This document shows, piece after piece, positions 22,407 through 31,810 of a DNA stretch of 64,000 nt. Both the position numbers and the translations under genes were made by a program. The stretch is from Symbiodinium sp. CCMP2592 (taxonomy: Eukaryota > Sar > Dinophyceae > Suessiales > Symbiodiniaceae), in NCBI GenBank assembly GCA_905221615.1, contig CAJNDT010004890.1, forward strand, positions 248,001-312,000, written 5' to 3'. The notes under the pieces were generated by a model. It worked only from the letters and a program-made list of their open reading frames with translations, did not search any database and had not been told where the DNA came from. The stretch's first letter is position 1, and the number at the start of each line of letters is the position of its first letter.

Positions 22407-22671
22407 ACTTATCCCTGGAAGCTGAGTGTACCCATGCACTAGGTTACTGTCAACCAGGACCCTGCTTGTACGCCCGAAGAGGGGTATATGGTCCCAAATA
22501 GTGGGTACTTAGGTTCTAGTAGAGGGCAGATGGAGGGTCTAGGAAGACATAATCATAATCATGACAAGCAACCCCCTACATAGATAACTAAGCTACTAGG
22601 GAGTCATTGCAGGCATAGGGATTGTTCTGAAATGGGACTTCTCCACTAACTGCATCCTGAAGCCGCAGCTT

Positions 22672-22790
22672 CCCAGAGCCCCGGGAGGATCCAAAAGTAG
22701 ATCCCTTAATCGGGGTTCCTATAAGGTACCCGTAGTAGTATAGGGCCCCAAATTAGGAATTTACTTTCTAGATCCTCCCGGGGGTCTGGG
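22672..22790. repeat. Family D inverted-repeat element
   Basis: CCCAGAGCCCCGGGAGGATC at the left and GATCCTCCCGGGGGTCTGGG at the right, with inner AAAGTAGATCCC and TTTACTTTCTAGATCC. Confidence 0.85.
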
Positions 22791-22883
22791 TTTGGGATTT
22801 AGGAAACTGAGGCAGTCCGAGTCCGTTATGGGGGACTACACGACTCGACCAGACTATGCAGACACTTCGGAAGACTTTCTCCG

Positions 22884-22916
22884 GGGTTTAGGGTTTAGGG
22901 GTTTAGGGTTTAGGAA
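22884..22916 (+). repeat. Short telomere-like tract
   Basis: GGTTTAGGGTTTAGGGGTTT and one more unit. Confidence 0.8.
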
Positions 22917-23223
22917 TACTGTGTGCTGTGCAGAACTCGAAATAAAAAGCCGTTCTTCTGCAGCAGGCAATCAGTTTAAAGCTCGATGCAGGCCTCAGCC
23001 GGTGGTCGCTTGGCCTTCCGGACAGGGTCCACGCAGACAGGCTCCCGATCCACACCAAGGTCTACAGGTAGTTATCCTATATAGGAACGATGATACAATG
23101 CATGTCAGGCTTCAAGCTGTGGATGCAACCTGGGATTCGAGACCATGCCGGCCGCTGATTTGCCCACAAACATACCGCAAATATGCTCCGTGACTTATTT
23201 GTTGTTGATCTGGTGGCAGGTAC
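22917..23223. other. Unique sequence, no gene called
   Basis: A plus-strand frame (22792-23193, 133 codons) spans the telomere-like tract, so its N-terminal part cannot be native. The downstream part (from AGNQFKARCRPQPVVAWPSG) is protein-like, but no family is recognised. Confidence 0.3.
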
Positions 23224-23303
23224 AGTCTCCATTCTAGTCCCTTTTTGATTTAGCCAGTTCTACAGGTAACCCAAAAAAGAAACTGCCATGGAGACTATAG
23301 GTA
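23224..23303. repeat. Family N element
   Basis: AGTCTCCATTCTAGTCCC at the left and GCCATGGAGACTATAGGTA at the right. Confidence 0.5.
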
Positions 23304-23999
23304 CTTTGGTAGCTGTGAGGACATTCAGTCCAAGGAAGGATTTGCGGATGCCACAAGCATTGCATCGGGACGTACAGTAAAGTGTCAGCCTCGCAATCGA
23401 AAGCTTTTTTTAAGTACAGTGTGTGGTTTAGGTTTAAACATTGGGCTCTGGAGCCAGGGTTTAGGGTTCACGGCGCTGAAGATTGAAGGTTGCATTAGGC
23501 CTTTCGATCTTAAGCAAGCAGCATGCCTCTCGCAAGCAATGAGCACATCTCGTTCCTTACACTACAGTCTAGACCACGTGAACCCACAAACACGATGCCC
23601 ACGACACATCATGGTATCTAAACTTCATTCCCCGCCACAGTTCCCACCCGCGAAACCCACAATGATAACAGCAACCGTCAGAGACACAATATTCTTATGA
23701 GTACGTAGCCCACAATCATAGTACAACTACAAATGGCAGCTACAAATGGTCTAACTGCAAACTGAATCATCAAGCTTACAGAAACAATAACAACAGCAAG
23801 GACTCGAGCAAGAATCATGTAAGCATGTTTCGAATCATACTGCAAATAAAACTCATAGCAAAAGTGAAGGAGTGAAAATGACAGGCACACTGGGTGCCCC
23901 AGCGTCACCTTTACAATAAGGGTACCCTTTTCTGGCTGTTCAGTTTTAACCAGGAGGCTGTAAAGTAAAAAAGGGTGAAAGCGGGAACCTGGCATAGCA
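23304..23999. other. Unique sequence, no gene called
   Basis: A minus-strand frame at 23678-23995 (105 codons) has hydrophobic runs such as ARVLAVVIVSVSLMIQFAV. It is AT-biased, has no recognisable family and is probably fortuitous. Confidence 0.3.
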
Positions 24000-24090
24000 C
24001 CTGCACCCTATAAGCCCATAATCCTTAAACCCAAAGCCCTAAAGCCCTAAAGCTCTAAAACCCTAAACCTCAAAACCCTAAACAAGTCAG
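24000..24090 (-). repeat. Telomere-like tract (CCCTAAA strand)
   Basis: CCCTATAAGCCC, AAAGCCCTAAAGCCCTAAAG and AAAACCCTAAACC units. Confidence 0.75.
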
Positions 24091-24208
24091 ACTCTCTAAG
24101 GTGACCTGGCACTGCTGGCAAGCGAGCCTGGGTTCTTCTGCCTGAAGCGAAGCTTTCCCGTTCGGGGGCGGTGAGGGGGGGTCTAATTTTTGGATTCTTC
24201 ACGGAGAT

Positions 24209-24319
24209 TCCCTAAGGGTCCATGTACCCAAGTAGTATATAATTTGGGCCCAAGGTACCCATATAGGGAGTACTTTAAGGCCAATGTATATACTATTTAG
24301 GTACATGGACCCTTAGGGA
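24209..24319. repeat. Family O inverted-repeat element, complete
   Basis: TCCCTAAGGGTCCATGTACC and GGTACATGGACCCTTAGGGA are perfect inverted ends, continued by AAGTAGTATATA against TATATACTATTT. 111 bp. It lies between a CCCTAAA tract on the left and a TTTAGGG tract on the right. Confidence 0.9.
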
Positions 24320-24451
24320 TTGGTGCAAGGGAGTATGGGAGTATGGTACTGGAGAACCTTGGGGAGCACTGGATTCCAAGTATATTGGAGTCTGAGTTGA
24401 TCGGTTCAGGGCAGTGAGGCGCAACGAGGAGGGCTGCCGGGCTCATAGGAT

Positions 24452-24522
24452 TCGGTTTAGGGTTTAGGGTTTTAGGGTTTAGGGTTTAAGGTTTAGGGTT
24501 TAGGGTTTAGGCTTCGGGATGC
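24452..24522 (+). repeat. Telomere-like tract (TTTAGGG strand)
   Basis: About nine units of TTTAGGG/TTTTAGGG, among the cleaner tracts of the window. Confidence 0.85.
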
Positions 24523-24665
24523 ATAGTTATGGATTCGGCTGAAGCGCCTGCACAGCAGGTTATCGTAGTTGTGAAGAGCACCCATGTGAGCTTGCCTCAC
24601 TCATGCTCGTACTTACTTAACAAAGGCGGCGACGCGAGCCAAGTTCACACAAGACGAAGGTCCTT

Positions 24666-24822
24666 CTTAAGCTTTCTTACCTAATCAAGTCCTAAACCCT
24701 CTAAACCCTCAACTGTTGAGACCACATCAGTGATGTACACGTATCCGTCTTAAGTGTTCTTACCCAATTAAGCCCTAAACCCTCTAAACCCTCAACTGTT
24801 AAGACCACATCTGTGATATGCA
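24666..24822. repeat. Two-unit 83-bp tandem repeat with telomere-like core
   Basis: Both units read TTCTTACC(T/C)AAT, AAACCCTCTAAACCCTCAAC, GAGACCACATC/AAGACCACATC, GTGAT. They differ at a few positions. Confidence 0.8.
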
Positions 24823-24862
24823 CAGGCGTTGGTTCAGGGACTCTGTCTCCTCCACCGCTTGC

Positions 24863-24912
24863 ATTTAGGGTTAAGGGGTTTAGGGTTTAGGGGTTTAGGG
24901 TTTAGGGTTTTG
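24863..24912 (+). repeat. Telomere-like tract (TTTAGGG strand)
   Basis: GGTTTAGGGTTTAGGGGTTT and neighbours. Confidence 0.85.
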
Positions 24913-25082
24913 AGATTTCGTACGCCGTATGCAGCCGGGTTCGTGTGACCACCTACGCCCCAAAATATGCACTTATAAAAATTTAACTTGTGCGTACTTA
25001 AACCCCCTCATACTAACCCTACTTCATCACGAACATACATGCACGTAACTTACAGACTCTGGACTTAAAAACCCTCATATCG

Positions 25083-25217
25083 GAGTTTCCGAAAATAGGG
25101 GACCCTAATATATAGTACCCTAAATAGTAGGATCCTTATTATAAGAAACCCTTATAGATCCCTTTAAGGAGCCCTTATGGATTCCTTTAAAGGTGCCCCT
25201 AATTTTCGGAAACTCCC
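25083..25217. repeat. Family C inverted-repeat element (long variant)
   Basis: GAGTTTCCGAAAATAGGGG at the left, CCCCTAATTTTCGGAAACTC at the right, and the middle AAATAGTAGGATCCTTATTA. About 30 bp longer than other copies because of an internal CCTTTAAGGAGCCC duplication. Confidence 0.85.
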
Positions 25218-25336
25218 ATATAAACCCCAAACCCCTAAGCTTCTACGTCATGGCAAAACGCTGGCCTGGCTCTCTGTCGCCGGCTCTGTCGTCTCGGCAG
25301 CCCATCTCGTGGTGGAGTGAGGCCGCCCTTCTTGAA

Positions 25337-25515
25337 GATTCTTTTAAGAGTTTGTTTAGGGGTTCCTTAGAGGATTCTCTTACGGGTTCCTTTAGGGGTC
25401 CCTGTGAGGATTCTCTTAAGAGTTCCTTTATGGGTTCCTTTGAGGATTCTCTTAAGGGTTCCTTTCTGTGAGGGTCGCTTTGAGGATTCTCCTAAGGCTC
25501 CCTTTAAGAGGCTTA
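25337..25515 (+). repeat. Minisatellite of GAGGATTCTCTTAAGGGTTC type
   Basis: Five diverged units of about 30-45 bp, each with GATTCTCTTA followed by GGTTCCTTT. Confidence 0.8.
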
Positions 25516-25609
25516 GAGCTTAGAGTTCAGGGTCTGGGGCTTGGGGGGGGCGGGGGGTCAAATTCATACCAGTATGAAACAGCTTTTATGCGGGCTCAGT
25601 ACATGTTTG

Positions 25610-25720
25610 TATTTGGGTGGTTGTCAAAAATGTAGTCCCCATTTTTGGGTGGCCTAATGTAGTACGGCACCTAATGGGGATACCCAAAACGGGACCTTAA
25701 TGTTGACAACCACCCATTTG
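25610..25720. repeat. Family F inverted-repeat element
   Basis: TTTGGGTGGTTGTCAA at the left and TTGACAACCACCCATTTGG at the right. Inverted similarity extends about 40 bp. Confidence 0.8.
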
Positions 25721-25744
25721 GAGCTGGAAGCACAAGAGGATTTA

Positions 25745-25850
25745 GATAAAGATGCCTTCATGATTAGAATAGGGTTTTGGGCTACATTGTGCTATAATTA
25801 TAACTATAAAGAAGGAGGCCAAAATAGGATAGGTAATGATTAAGGTTGTT
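25745..25850. repeat. Family I element
   Basis: Left GCCTTCATGATTAGAATAGG with GTTTTGGG. Right CCAAAATAGGATAGGTAATG with ATTAAGG. Imperfect inverted ends as in the other I copies. Confidence 0.6.
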
Positions 25851-26162
25851 ATGTTTTGTCGGCGGGGCCTACTTTGTCCCACTCCGCCGAGTCGCAGGAT
25901 TGCAATGGTCAGGTCTAGCCTTCCCATCACTACACAAACAAAAAAATGGATCCACAAGACAGTGTTCCATTCCCGACGCTTGTTTGGAGATCAAGGTTTT
26001 GGAGTAAATAGTTTAGGGTTTAGTGATTTGGTATTTCGGAAAAGGGCTGGTGATGAGACAGGTTTCGCCGCTGATGTACAGATTACATGGGGGTGACGGA
26101 CCCGGAGGAAGCTACCTGCTCGTACTTGTACGAAGACATCATGAAAAAGAACCCTAGCAAGG
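25851..26162. other. Unique sequence, no gene called
   Basis: An 86-codon frame (25836-26096) starts inside the family I right end and is not credible as a gene. Confidence 0.35.
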
Positions 26163-26278
26163 TATAGTAGAAGCCAGAAAGTTGGAACATGGCTTTAGGA
26201 GGATTAGTGCTAGGATCCCTTATACTTTACCTAAGGGCATGGGGATAGCGATGTTCCAACTTTCTGGCTTCTACTATA
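26163..26278. repeat. Family E inverted-repeat element with perfect 28-bp ends
   Basis: TATAGTAGAAGCCAGAAAGT and its exact complement at the right, extended by TGGAACAT/ATGTTCCA. 116 bp. TA at both outer edges. Confidence 0.9.
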
Positions 26279-26318
26279 GGCCATTTAAGGTGCTGGTAGC
26301 TATCGGGGTTTAGGGTTG

Positions 26319-26424
26319 AAAGGGAACTCCAGAAAGTTGGAATATGGTTTCAGGCTAAGATACCTTATAATTTACCATTAAGGGTTTAGGATAATCATAT
26401 TCCCACTTTCTGGCTTTTACTTTA
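26319..26424. repeat. Family E element, variant 2
   Basis: AAAGGGAACTCCAGAAAGTT at the left and ACTTTCTGGCTTTTACTTTA at the right. Confidence 0.85.
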
Positions 26425-26670
26425 GGGCCAGGCTTCAACGCTTTTACTTGTCGTGTTCCTAGGGCCTGGTGGATTTAAAGGCTAACCTTTGGAAAAACCC
26501 TAAACCCTAGACCCCCCAAAAAGAGAGGGAATGTAAAGCACACCCCCCCCCCAAAAAAAAAAAAAAGGGCTAAAGACCACCTACTTTACCAACAAGGATA
26601 AATGGGGAGCTCGGTTTCCGAGGCTAACCTTGCAGCTATAAACCCCAAATGTTCAAGACCGCCTACTCTA
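26425..26670. other. Unique sequence with C and A homopolymers
   Basis: A CACACCCCCCCCCC run followed by a run of about 14 A lies near 26540-26565. Confidence 0.5.
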
Positions 26671-26782
26671 CAAATGGGTGGTTGTCCAACTTATGGCCCC
26701 TTTTTGGGGCACCCTAAATATTAGGTGCCGTATTATATTAGGGACCCAAAAAGGGGCCATAATTTTGACAACCACCCAAATG
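26671..26782. repeat. Family F inverted-repeat element
   Basis: CAAATGGGTGGTTGTCCAAC at the left, TTGACAACCACCCAAATGGG at the right, and inner arms TGGCCCCTTTTTGGGG and CCCAAAAAGGGGCCA. Confidence 0.9.
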
Positions 26783-26882
26783 GGAGTTTTCGAAAATAGG
26801 GGGACCCTAACATGATACCCTAAACAGTAGGATCCTTATTATAAGGACCCTCAAATAAGGTACCCCTATTTTCGGAAACTCC
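26782..26882. repeat. Family C inverted-repeat element abutting family F
   Basis: GGAGTTTTCGAAAATAGGGG at the left and CCCCTATTTTCGGAAACTCC at the right. Starts at the last base of the F element. Confidence 0.85.
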
Positions 26883-26975
26883 GAAATAAAATTCATGGGT
26901 AGCTCAGAAGCCGAGCCTCTGGAATAGCCTGGCGCTGGCCAGGCAAAGAAGTCCATGCAATGAGGGGCGCCTTGG

Positions 26976-27087
26976 CTAGGATACCCAGTAACCTAAGAAT
27001 AAAAAGGCCTCTCTTTTTGGTGTTGGGTAACTTTATAAGGAACCTAGGACTACAAAAAGGGAATAAGGGTACTACTGGGCATCCTAG
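26976..27087. repeat. Family G inverted-repeat element, copy 1 (112 bp)
   Basis: CTAGGATACCCAGTAACCTA at the left and TACTACTGGGCATCCTAG at the right. Same length as, and only about two or three differences from, the copy at 28292-28403, so both are recent. Confidence 0.85.
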
Positions 27088-27226
27088 TTGGTTGCGGTTT
27101 GGTGCTTAAAGGGGTTTATGGAAGTTTAGGGGTGAGGGTTTTCGGCTTAAGGATTTGAATTTAGGTGAGGGGCACATTGTTTGCTGCAGTGCGGATGCAC
27201 GAACGTGATCGTGGCAGGGCTTTCGA

Positions 27227-27325
27227 GTATGGGGGCCTTAACAATTAGAATACGGTTTGGGGGTTACTAAAGTGATAATAAGGAAGCCCTAAAATAGTAT
27301 AGGCAATTATTCAGGCCCCTATGGT
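27227..27325. repeat. Family I element, complete
   Basis: GGGGGCCTTAACAATTAGAA at the left and GGCAATTATTCAGGCCCC at the right, with inner TTTGGGG and CCCTAAAATAG. Confidence 0.7.
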
Positions 27326-27410
27326 ATCAGCTCTTCACCGTCTGCACCAGAAAGGTCTGCTCATCTTCTCCCCCCAGCTGGCTCGACGCATGTGCCGCGT
27401 CTTCCCCAAA

Positions 27411-27507
27411 GGGTCCTATGTACTCTTATGGGGACTACTGCCCGAAGTGATAATCGTCATTCTTAACATGGAAACCCTACATTCTACTATATCGGTACAT
27501 TGGACCC
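27411..27507. repeat. Family H1 element
   Basis: GGGTCCTATGTACTCTTATG at the left and ACTATATCGGTACATTGGAC at the right. Confidence 0.75.
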
Positions 27508-28109
27508 AGAGGGTACAAGTAGTTGCTTGAATTTTCGACAACACGGGACTTGCAGTAACTAGGACCCTTGCGATAAGAATGTGAGATAACCCACCCCCCC
27601 AAAACTTACAGACCCCCAATACATTCACACGACGATTGTGAGGTACTGACTCCAGCCCACCACAGTCCTCTTCGCAGTTTTGAAACGCAAGCCCCGGAAC
27701 ATAACACGTAAGCCCGAAATGTAACCGCAACAGCAATCGTCGCTGCACTGAAGCAGCGGGAGACACCAAAAAACCGGAGAGCTGAGACGGCCTTAAGCAG
27801 AGGCCCAAACCCGGGACATCCTAATTCTCGGATAGCCAGAAAGAAAAAGTGGTTCCTATACGCCTTCCCTAAATTCCCCCACCTCTTGATCCCCTCCCCC
27901 GCACCTCCATACAGAATCCTCGCAAGAATCCTCCCCGATTGCAGTTTTCCAGCTTTCGAGAGACTAACGCCTTGCAGCCCGAGGAGCTCGAAAACCCAGA
28001 ACCAGATGAGGCCTTAAAAATCTAGGTTCTTCGGGGTGAAGGTGAACCTTTAAGCCGAAGCAAACCCCTAGTGAAGGGACGGACCTTCAAGTCAAGGAAC
28101 ATCCGTGTT
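27508..28109. other. Unique sequence, no gene called
   Basis: A 130-codon minus-strand frame (27416-27808) extends into the H1 element, so at most part of it could be native. No family recognised. The rest is C-rich unique sequence. Confidence 0.35.
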
Positions 28110-28226
28110 ACCCTACTTACTAAGTCCCATGATCCTCCTTCTAGAACCCTTATAGATCCCCTAGTATAGAACCCTATAGTACCCTTAAAAGGAGCCCTAA
28201 ACCCTACTTACTAAGTCCCATGATCC
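28110..28226. repeat. Family B composite with two right ends
   Basis: TACTTACTAAGTCCCATGAT occurs twice in direct orientation (about 28115 and 28206), enclosing CTAGAACCCTTATAGATCCC to AAAAGGAGCCCTAAACC. This is the mirror image of 13443-13573. Confidence 0.7.
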
Positions 28227-28227
28227 T

Positions 28228-28423
28228 TTACTTACCTTTGGAGAGCAGGGAATGGAAGAATGGTAGTAGTTATAATTGTGCCCGATTCCTCCTAGGATAC
28301 CCAGTAACCTAAGAATACAAAGGCCTCTCTTTTTGGTATTGGGTAACTTTATAAGGAACCTAGGACTACAAAAAGGGAATAAGGGTACTACTGGGCATCC
28401 TAGTTACTAACCAAAGGTAAGTG
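28228..28423. repeat. Short inverted-repeat element interrupted by family G
   Basis: ACTTACCTTTGG at 28229 and CCAAAGGTAAGT at the right are perfect 12-bp inverted ends. The family G element at 28292-28403 is inserted between them. Confidence 0.65.
28292..28403. mobile_element. Family G element, copy 2, nested
   Basis: 112 bp, near-identical to copy 1. In both copies the outermost bases read C-TA-GG and CC-TA-G, consistent with TA target duplication. Confidence 0.85.
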
Positions 28424-28494
28424 TGACGATGTTGGGGCCTCGTTGCCCCTCGAACCACAAAACCTCAAAGCCCGGCACAAGAACCCTAAAACTT

Positions 28495-28640
28495 AGGTAT
28501 CATAGGGATCCTTATGGGTGTAGGGGGGAGGGGTGTAGGGGACTGTATTTCCTTAAAATAGGCCTTATTAGTCCTTATTATGGGCCTTAAGGCCCCCTAC
28601 CCCCCCTCCCACTACACCCCTAAGGATCCCTATGATAGGT
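28495..28640. repeat. Family P long-armed palindromic element
   Basis: Left arm TATCATAGGGATCCTTATGG, then a GTGTAGGGGGGAGGGGTG run. The right arm has CCCCCCTCCCACTACACCCC then TAAGGATCCCTATGATA. Arms about 45 bp. Confidence 0.85.
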
Positions 28641-29100
28641 ACCGCCCCCATACAGTAAGAGTCTATACTAGGGCTACTATGAAGGTCCTAATATATCTTA
28701 TAATATTATGAACCATCACTGAGTGGGGGCCGTACCCAACCTAAAACCCTGAACCCTAAGCCAAAAACCCCAAAGCCCCTGAGAACCGAGCCTGCCAGAA
28801 GCAAAGCGCTCAAAGCAGCCCTCGCGATCCTGGTGAGGCGGGGGGGGGGGGGTGGAGCTTATTCGAATCGTCACCTTTACCCTTTCACCCAGGGTCATCA
28901 CTATCATCATCACCAGCAGCAGAATCATAATGGCCGTCTTCTGATCGTGAGTCGAGAATTTTCGAAAGCACAGAGCATAACGTGCTCCCAAAACAAAGGT
29001 GGGCACACATCACAAGATATAGCATGGCCAACCGACAACAATGCCGCGAAATGTGCCAGTAGGCCAAAGACTTAGACGCAAAATCCAACGTCGTGTGATC
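28641..29100. other. Unique sequence, no gene called
   Basis: Contains telomere-like CCCTAAA fragments near 28740 and a G homopolymer at 28840-28852. The minus-strand frame at 28716-29006 has a hydrophobic run (MILLLVMMIVMTLG) after TCAT-type repeats. It is not convincing. Confidence 0.35.
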
Positions 29101-29216
29101 TAATATAGGGACCTAATTAATGACTAGGGTTTTGGCGTGGTAGTGGTACAGTGTAGTTGCATTAAGGAGCCCTGAGGAATAGCATTGGTAATTACTTAGA
29201 CCCCTACACTACCTGA
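29101..29216. repeat. Family I element
   Basis: TAATATAGGGACCTAATTAA at the left and GGTAATTACTTAGACCCC at the right. Confidence 0.65.
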
Positions 29217-30186
29217 AGAGTATGTCTGCTGCTGGTATCTCGCACATTACAGCACAATTACTGTGCTATTGCTTTGTAATTACTACTACTATCATTAGAG
29301 TGATGAGATAGATTACAGCGTTCTATGACAATATGGCCAAACTAGGCGAGCCCCGTTCGAACAACCTCCTTAGCAACATGCAGATTTACATAAGGGGACG
29401 ACACCTGCAAACATACCTCCATACATACACGCAAATACGCATCAGTACATACATACCTACATGAATACATTAACGCATACATGCACGGCACGCTTTGCAA
29501 CAAGACATGTTACAACACCTACATGACAGAATGAGTTCTGCCTGGGAAATACATGGCTGCGTCCAGTGACGATCGGACCGAATGAACAGCTTCACGACAC
29601 TGTGCGGCCTGAGGTAGGGGCCCTACATACGGGGGAGTGTGACTTCGAATCAAATTATGCAGGCCCGTATATACTCTCGGGGTTGCCTGAAAGAACTTCG
29701 GCCGCGTGTGGCATGCGCCATGTCGGGCGCAAATTCGCATGCACTGCAGCGTCCCGTGTGGTGGGTAGGAGGTGTGGACTTACTGGTACGATGGGGTGAA
29801 TAGGGTTTTGGGGTATGTGATGCAAGGTTAGCTAAATCGTCTGGGTAAGTATTTAGGCTTCTGGACGAGAGCGGTGTGGGCTAAAGGTTATGGGCTCGCG
29901 GATTTCGTACGACCTCCTTAAGCCCTAAGCCTTAAACCGTAAGCCCTGAACCCAGAACTCTAGCTAGCTGAAAGCGAAGGGTTGCAGCTAACTTCGGAAT
30001 TAGAGGAGATTGGTAATATATATATATATATCCTATAATATACTGAAGTGCTAACAGTACTAGTACTATTAGAAAGTAATCGTGCTTGCCCCGGGGGAGG
30101 CGAAAAGAACGGCTACGCAGAGAAGGGCGTCTGTTGCAGCCCCTCGGAGCCGGCAAGGTGCATGGACGGCTGAGGATTTAGGAGCT
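29217..30186. other. Unique sequence with ACAT-type simple repeats
   Basis: 29400-29500 is rich in CATACATAC units, and a (TA)n run lies at 30006-30031. Short frames only. CCCTAAG-type units at about 29920-29955. Confidence 0.45.
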
Positions 30187-30293
30187 TAAAGGGAACTCCA
30201 GAAAGTTGGAATATGGATTAATGGTAGGATCCCCTATAACTTACCTTAAAGGGGTTACGATAATGATATTCCAACTTTCTGGCTTTTACTTTA
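30187..30293. repeat. Family E element
   Basis: TAAAGGGAACTCCAGAAAGT at the left and ACTTTCTGGCTTTTACTTTA at the right. Confidence 0.85.
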
Positions 30294-30566
30294 GGGTTTT
30301 GGGGCTTAGGGTTTAGGGGCTTGGGGCTTTGGGACTTAAGGTTTGGGGACTACTTAGGGGCATTTAGGGGTTTAGAGTGGTCAAGTCAGGTCCTGGATTC
30401 AAAGCTTATGGGTCACGGAGGAGTGCGAGGTCCCCCCCTACTGTAACCGATATCAAGGTCTGACAGTTCGTATGCCCATGGTTTCAACTCGTAATGGGGA
30501 CCTCTAAAGAGGATCCATTCCCCCGTGTGTGGCAGTGTTCGAACTTACAGGCATTGCTGAAGCACA
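30294..30566. other. Telomere-like start, then unique sequence
   Basis: GGGGCTTAGGGTTTAGGGGC at about 30300, then unique sequence without a gene. Confidence 0.45.
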
Positions 30567-30693
30567 TTACTTGGGGGTTCATGGGACTTCGTAAGCACAG
30601 TTATAGGTACCCTAACTGGGGTTATATCCAATTATACGTATAGTTACCTTACTTATAGCCATAGTTACTAAGTCTCATGAACCTTTAAGTAAG
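30567..30693. repeat. Family B element with A-like ends
   Basis: TTACTTGGGGGTTCATGGGA at the left and TCTCATGAACCTTTAAGTAA at the right. Intermediate between families A and B, supporting a common origin. Confidence 0.75.
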
Positions 30694-31001
30694 CACTGAC
30701 CCAAGCATCATCTTCGATTTTAAGTAGACCCTAGACCCTAAACCCTATAGATCCCTTTAAGGAATTCCTATAGATCCCTTTAAAGGAGCCCACTAAGGAA
30801 CCTTTAAGCAGTCTGGTTCCGGGTTCGGGGTTCCGAGCTGAGGGCTGCTAGTGTGATAAAGCAGCTGGTTATACCCAAATGTAACAAATTAATTACCGAA
30901 TTATAAGATATTACATGATGTTTACAGCTTAATAGTTTTAGTTAGACTGATAATAATTAAAATAGCCTATCACGAAGCAGACGACTGCTGAGGCGGGAAC
31001 T
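30694..31001. other. AT-rich unique sequence
   Basis: CCCTAAACCC and CCTATAGATCCCTTTAA phrases at 30725-30785, then AT-rich sequence with no gene. Confidence 0.4.
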
Positions 31002-31097
31002 TCTGATGGACAAAATCCTGCATGACCCTAAGGACTCCAAACTATGGGAACTATGGTATGTAACTTATAATGAATAATGCAGGATTCTGTCCATCAG
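31002..31097. repeat. Family H2-like inverted-repeat element
   Basis: CTGATGGACAAAATCCTGCA at the left and TGCAGGATTCTGTCCATCAG at the right, one mismatch in 20. Shares AATCCTGCAT with H2. Confidence 0.8.
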
Positions 31098-31356
31098 CCG
31101 AATCATCCAAATTCTCAACTATGGTTTCATTTGCGGTTGAAGCAGGTATCCCATAGCTTAACCACAAAGGAGCTCCTGTCACAATGGAGACTTTGGGTAT
31201 ACCCCAAGCCCCAAGCTGCATGCCTTCCATGCACTCCTGTGCCATACAATGACATCCCAACTTATTGGATACCCCTGAACCCCGTTTGAACCAGTCGCAA
31301 GCATACTATTCCTTCGGCTCCGTATTATGACATATTTTCTCATCAAGCGTGGCCCT

Positions 31357-31460
31357 ACTCTCTTCTCCAATAACCAGGCCCAAAACAAGTTCAAACTCTT
31401 GAAGACAGGCCAAGTATGTAAAGCCAAAAAAATTTAAATTTCGCCAATTGGCTAAGTAAG
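31357..31460. repeat. Dispersed 100-bp repeat V, copy 2
   Basis: Matches 22070-22171 from CTCTTCTCCAATAACCAGGC to CCAATTGGCTAAGTAAG. Directly followed by a family H1 element. Confidence 0.75.
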
Positions 31461-31550
31461 CCTATGTACTGTTATGGGGAATACCTCTCTAAATTATAAG
31501 AGTCATTCCTTATATGGAAACCCTACATTCTACTGTATCGGTACGTAGGA
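31461..31550. repeat. Family H1 element, uninterrupted
   Basis: CCTATGTACTGTTATGGGGA at the left and TACTGTATCGGTACGTAGGA at the right. Confidence 0.8.
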
Positions 31551-31660
31551 ACCCTAAACCCTAAACCCCTAAACCCTAAACCCTGAACCCCTAAACCCCT
31601 AAACCCCTAAACCCCTAAACCCTAAACCCCTAAACCCCTAAACCCCTAAACCCTAAACCC
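31551..31660 (-). repeat. Clean telomere-like tract (CCCTAAA/CCCCTAAA), flanked by a 20-bp duplication
   Basis: About 14 units of CCCTAAA and CCCCTAAA with almost no drift. The last 20 bp of the H1 element before the tract (31531-31550) recur with one mismatch directly after it (31661-31680). Confidence 0.9.
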
Positions 31661-31752
31661 TACTGTATCGGTACATAGGACCCAAAGTGGGCTAATCAAT
31701 TCCTCAACCCTGAGTCCCTGAACCCTTCAAGTCCTAAACCTGAAACCCCCAC

Positions 31753-31790
31753 GGTTTAGGGTTTAGGGTTTAGGGTTTAGGGTTTAGAAC
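31753..31790 (+). repeat. Telomere-like tract (TTTAGGG strand)
   Basis: Five clean TTTAGGG units, about 90 bp from and opposite in sense to the CCCTAAA tract at 31551-31660. Confidence 0.9.
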
Positions 31791-31810
31791 CCTCAAACTA
31801 GACCCAAGAG

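Noticed and set aside
29932-30156. 74-codon minus-strand frame with a hydrophobic middle
   Set aside because: The hydrophobic part is coded by a (TA)n stretch. No start or splice evidence.
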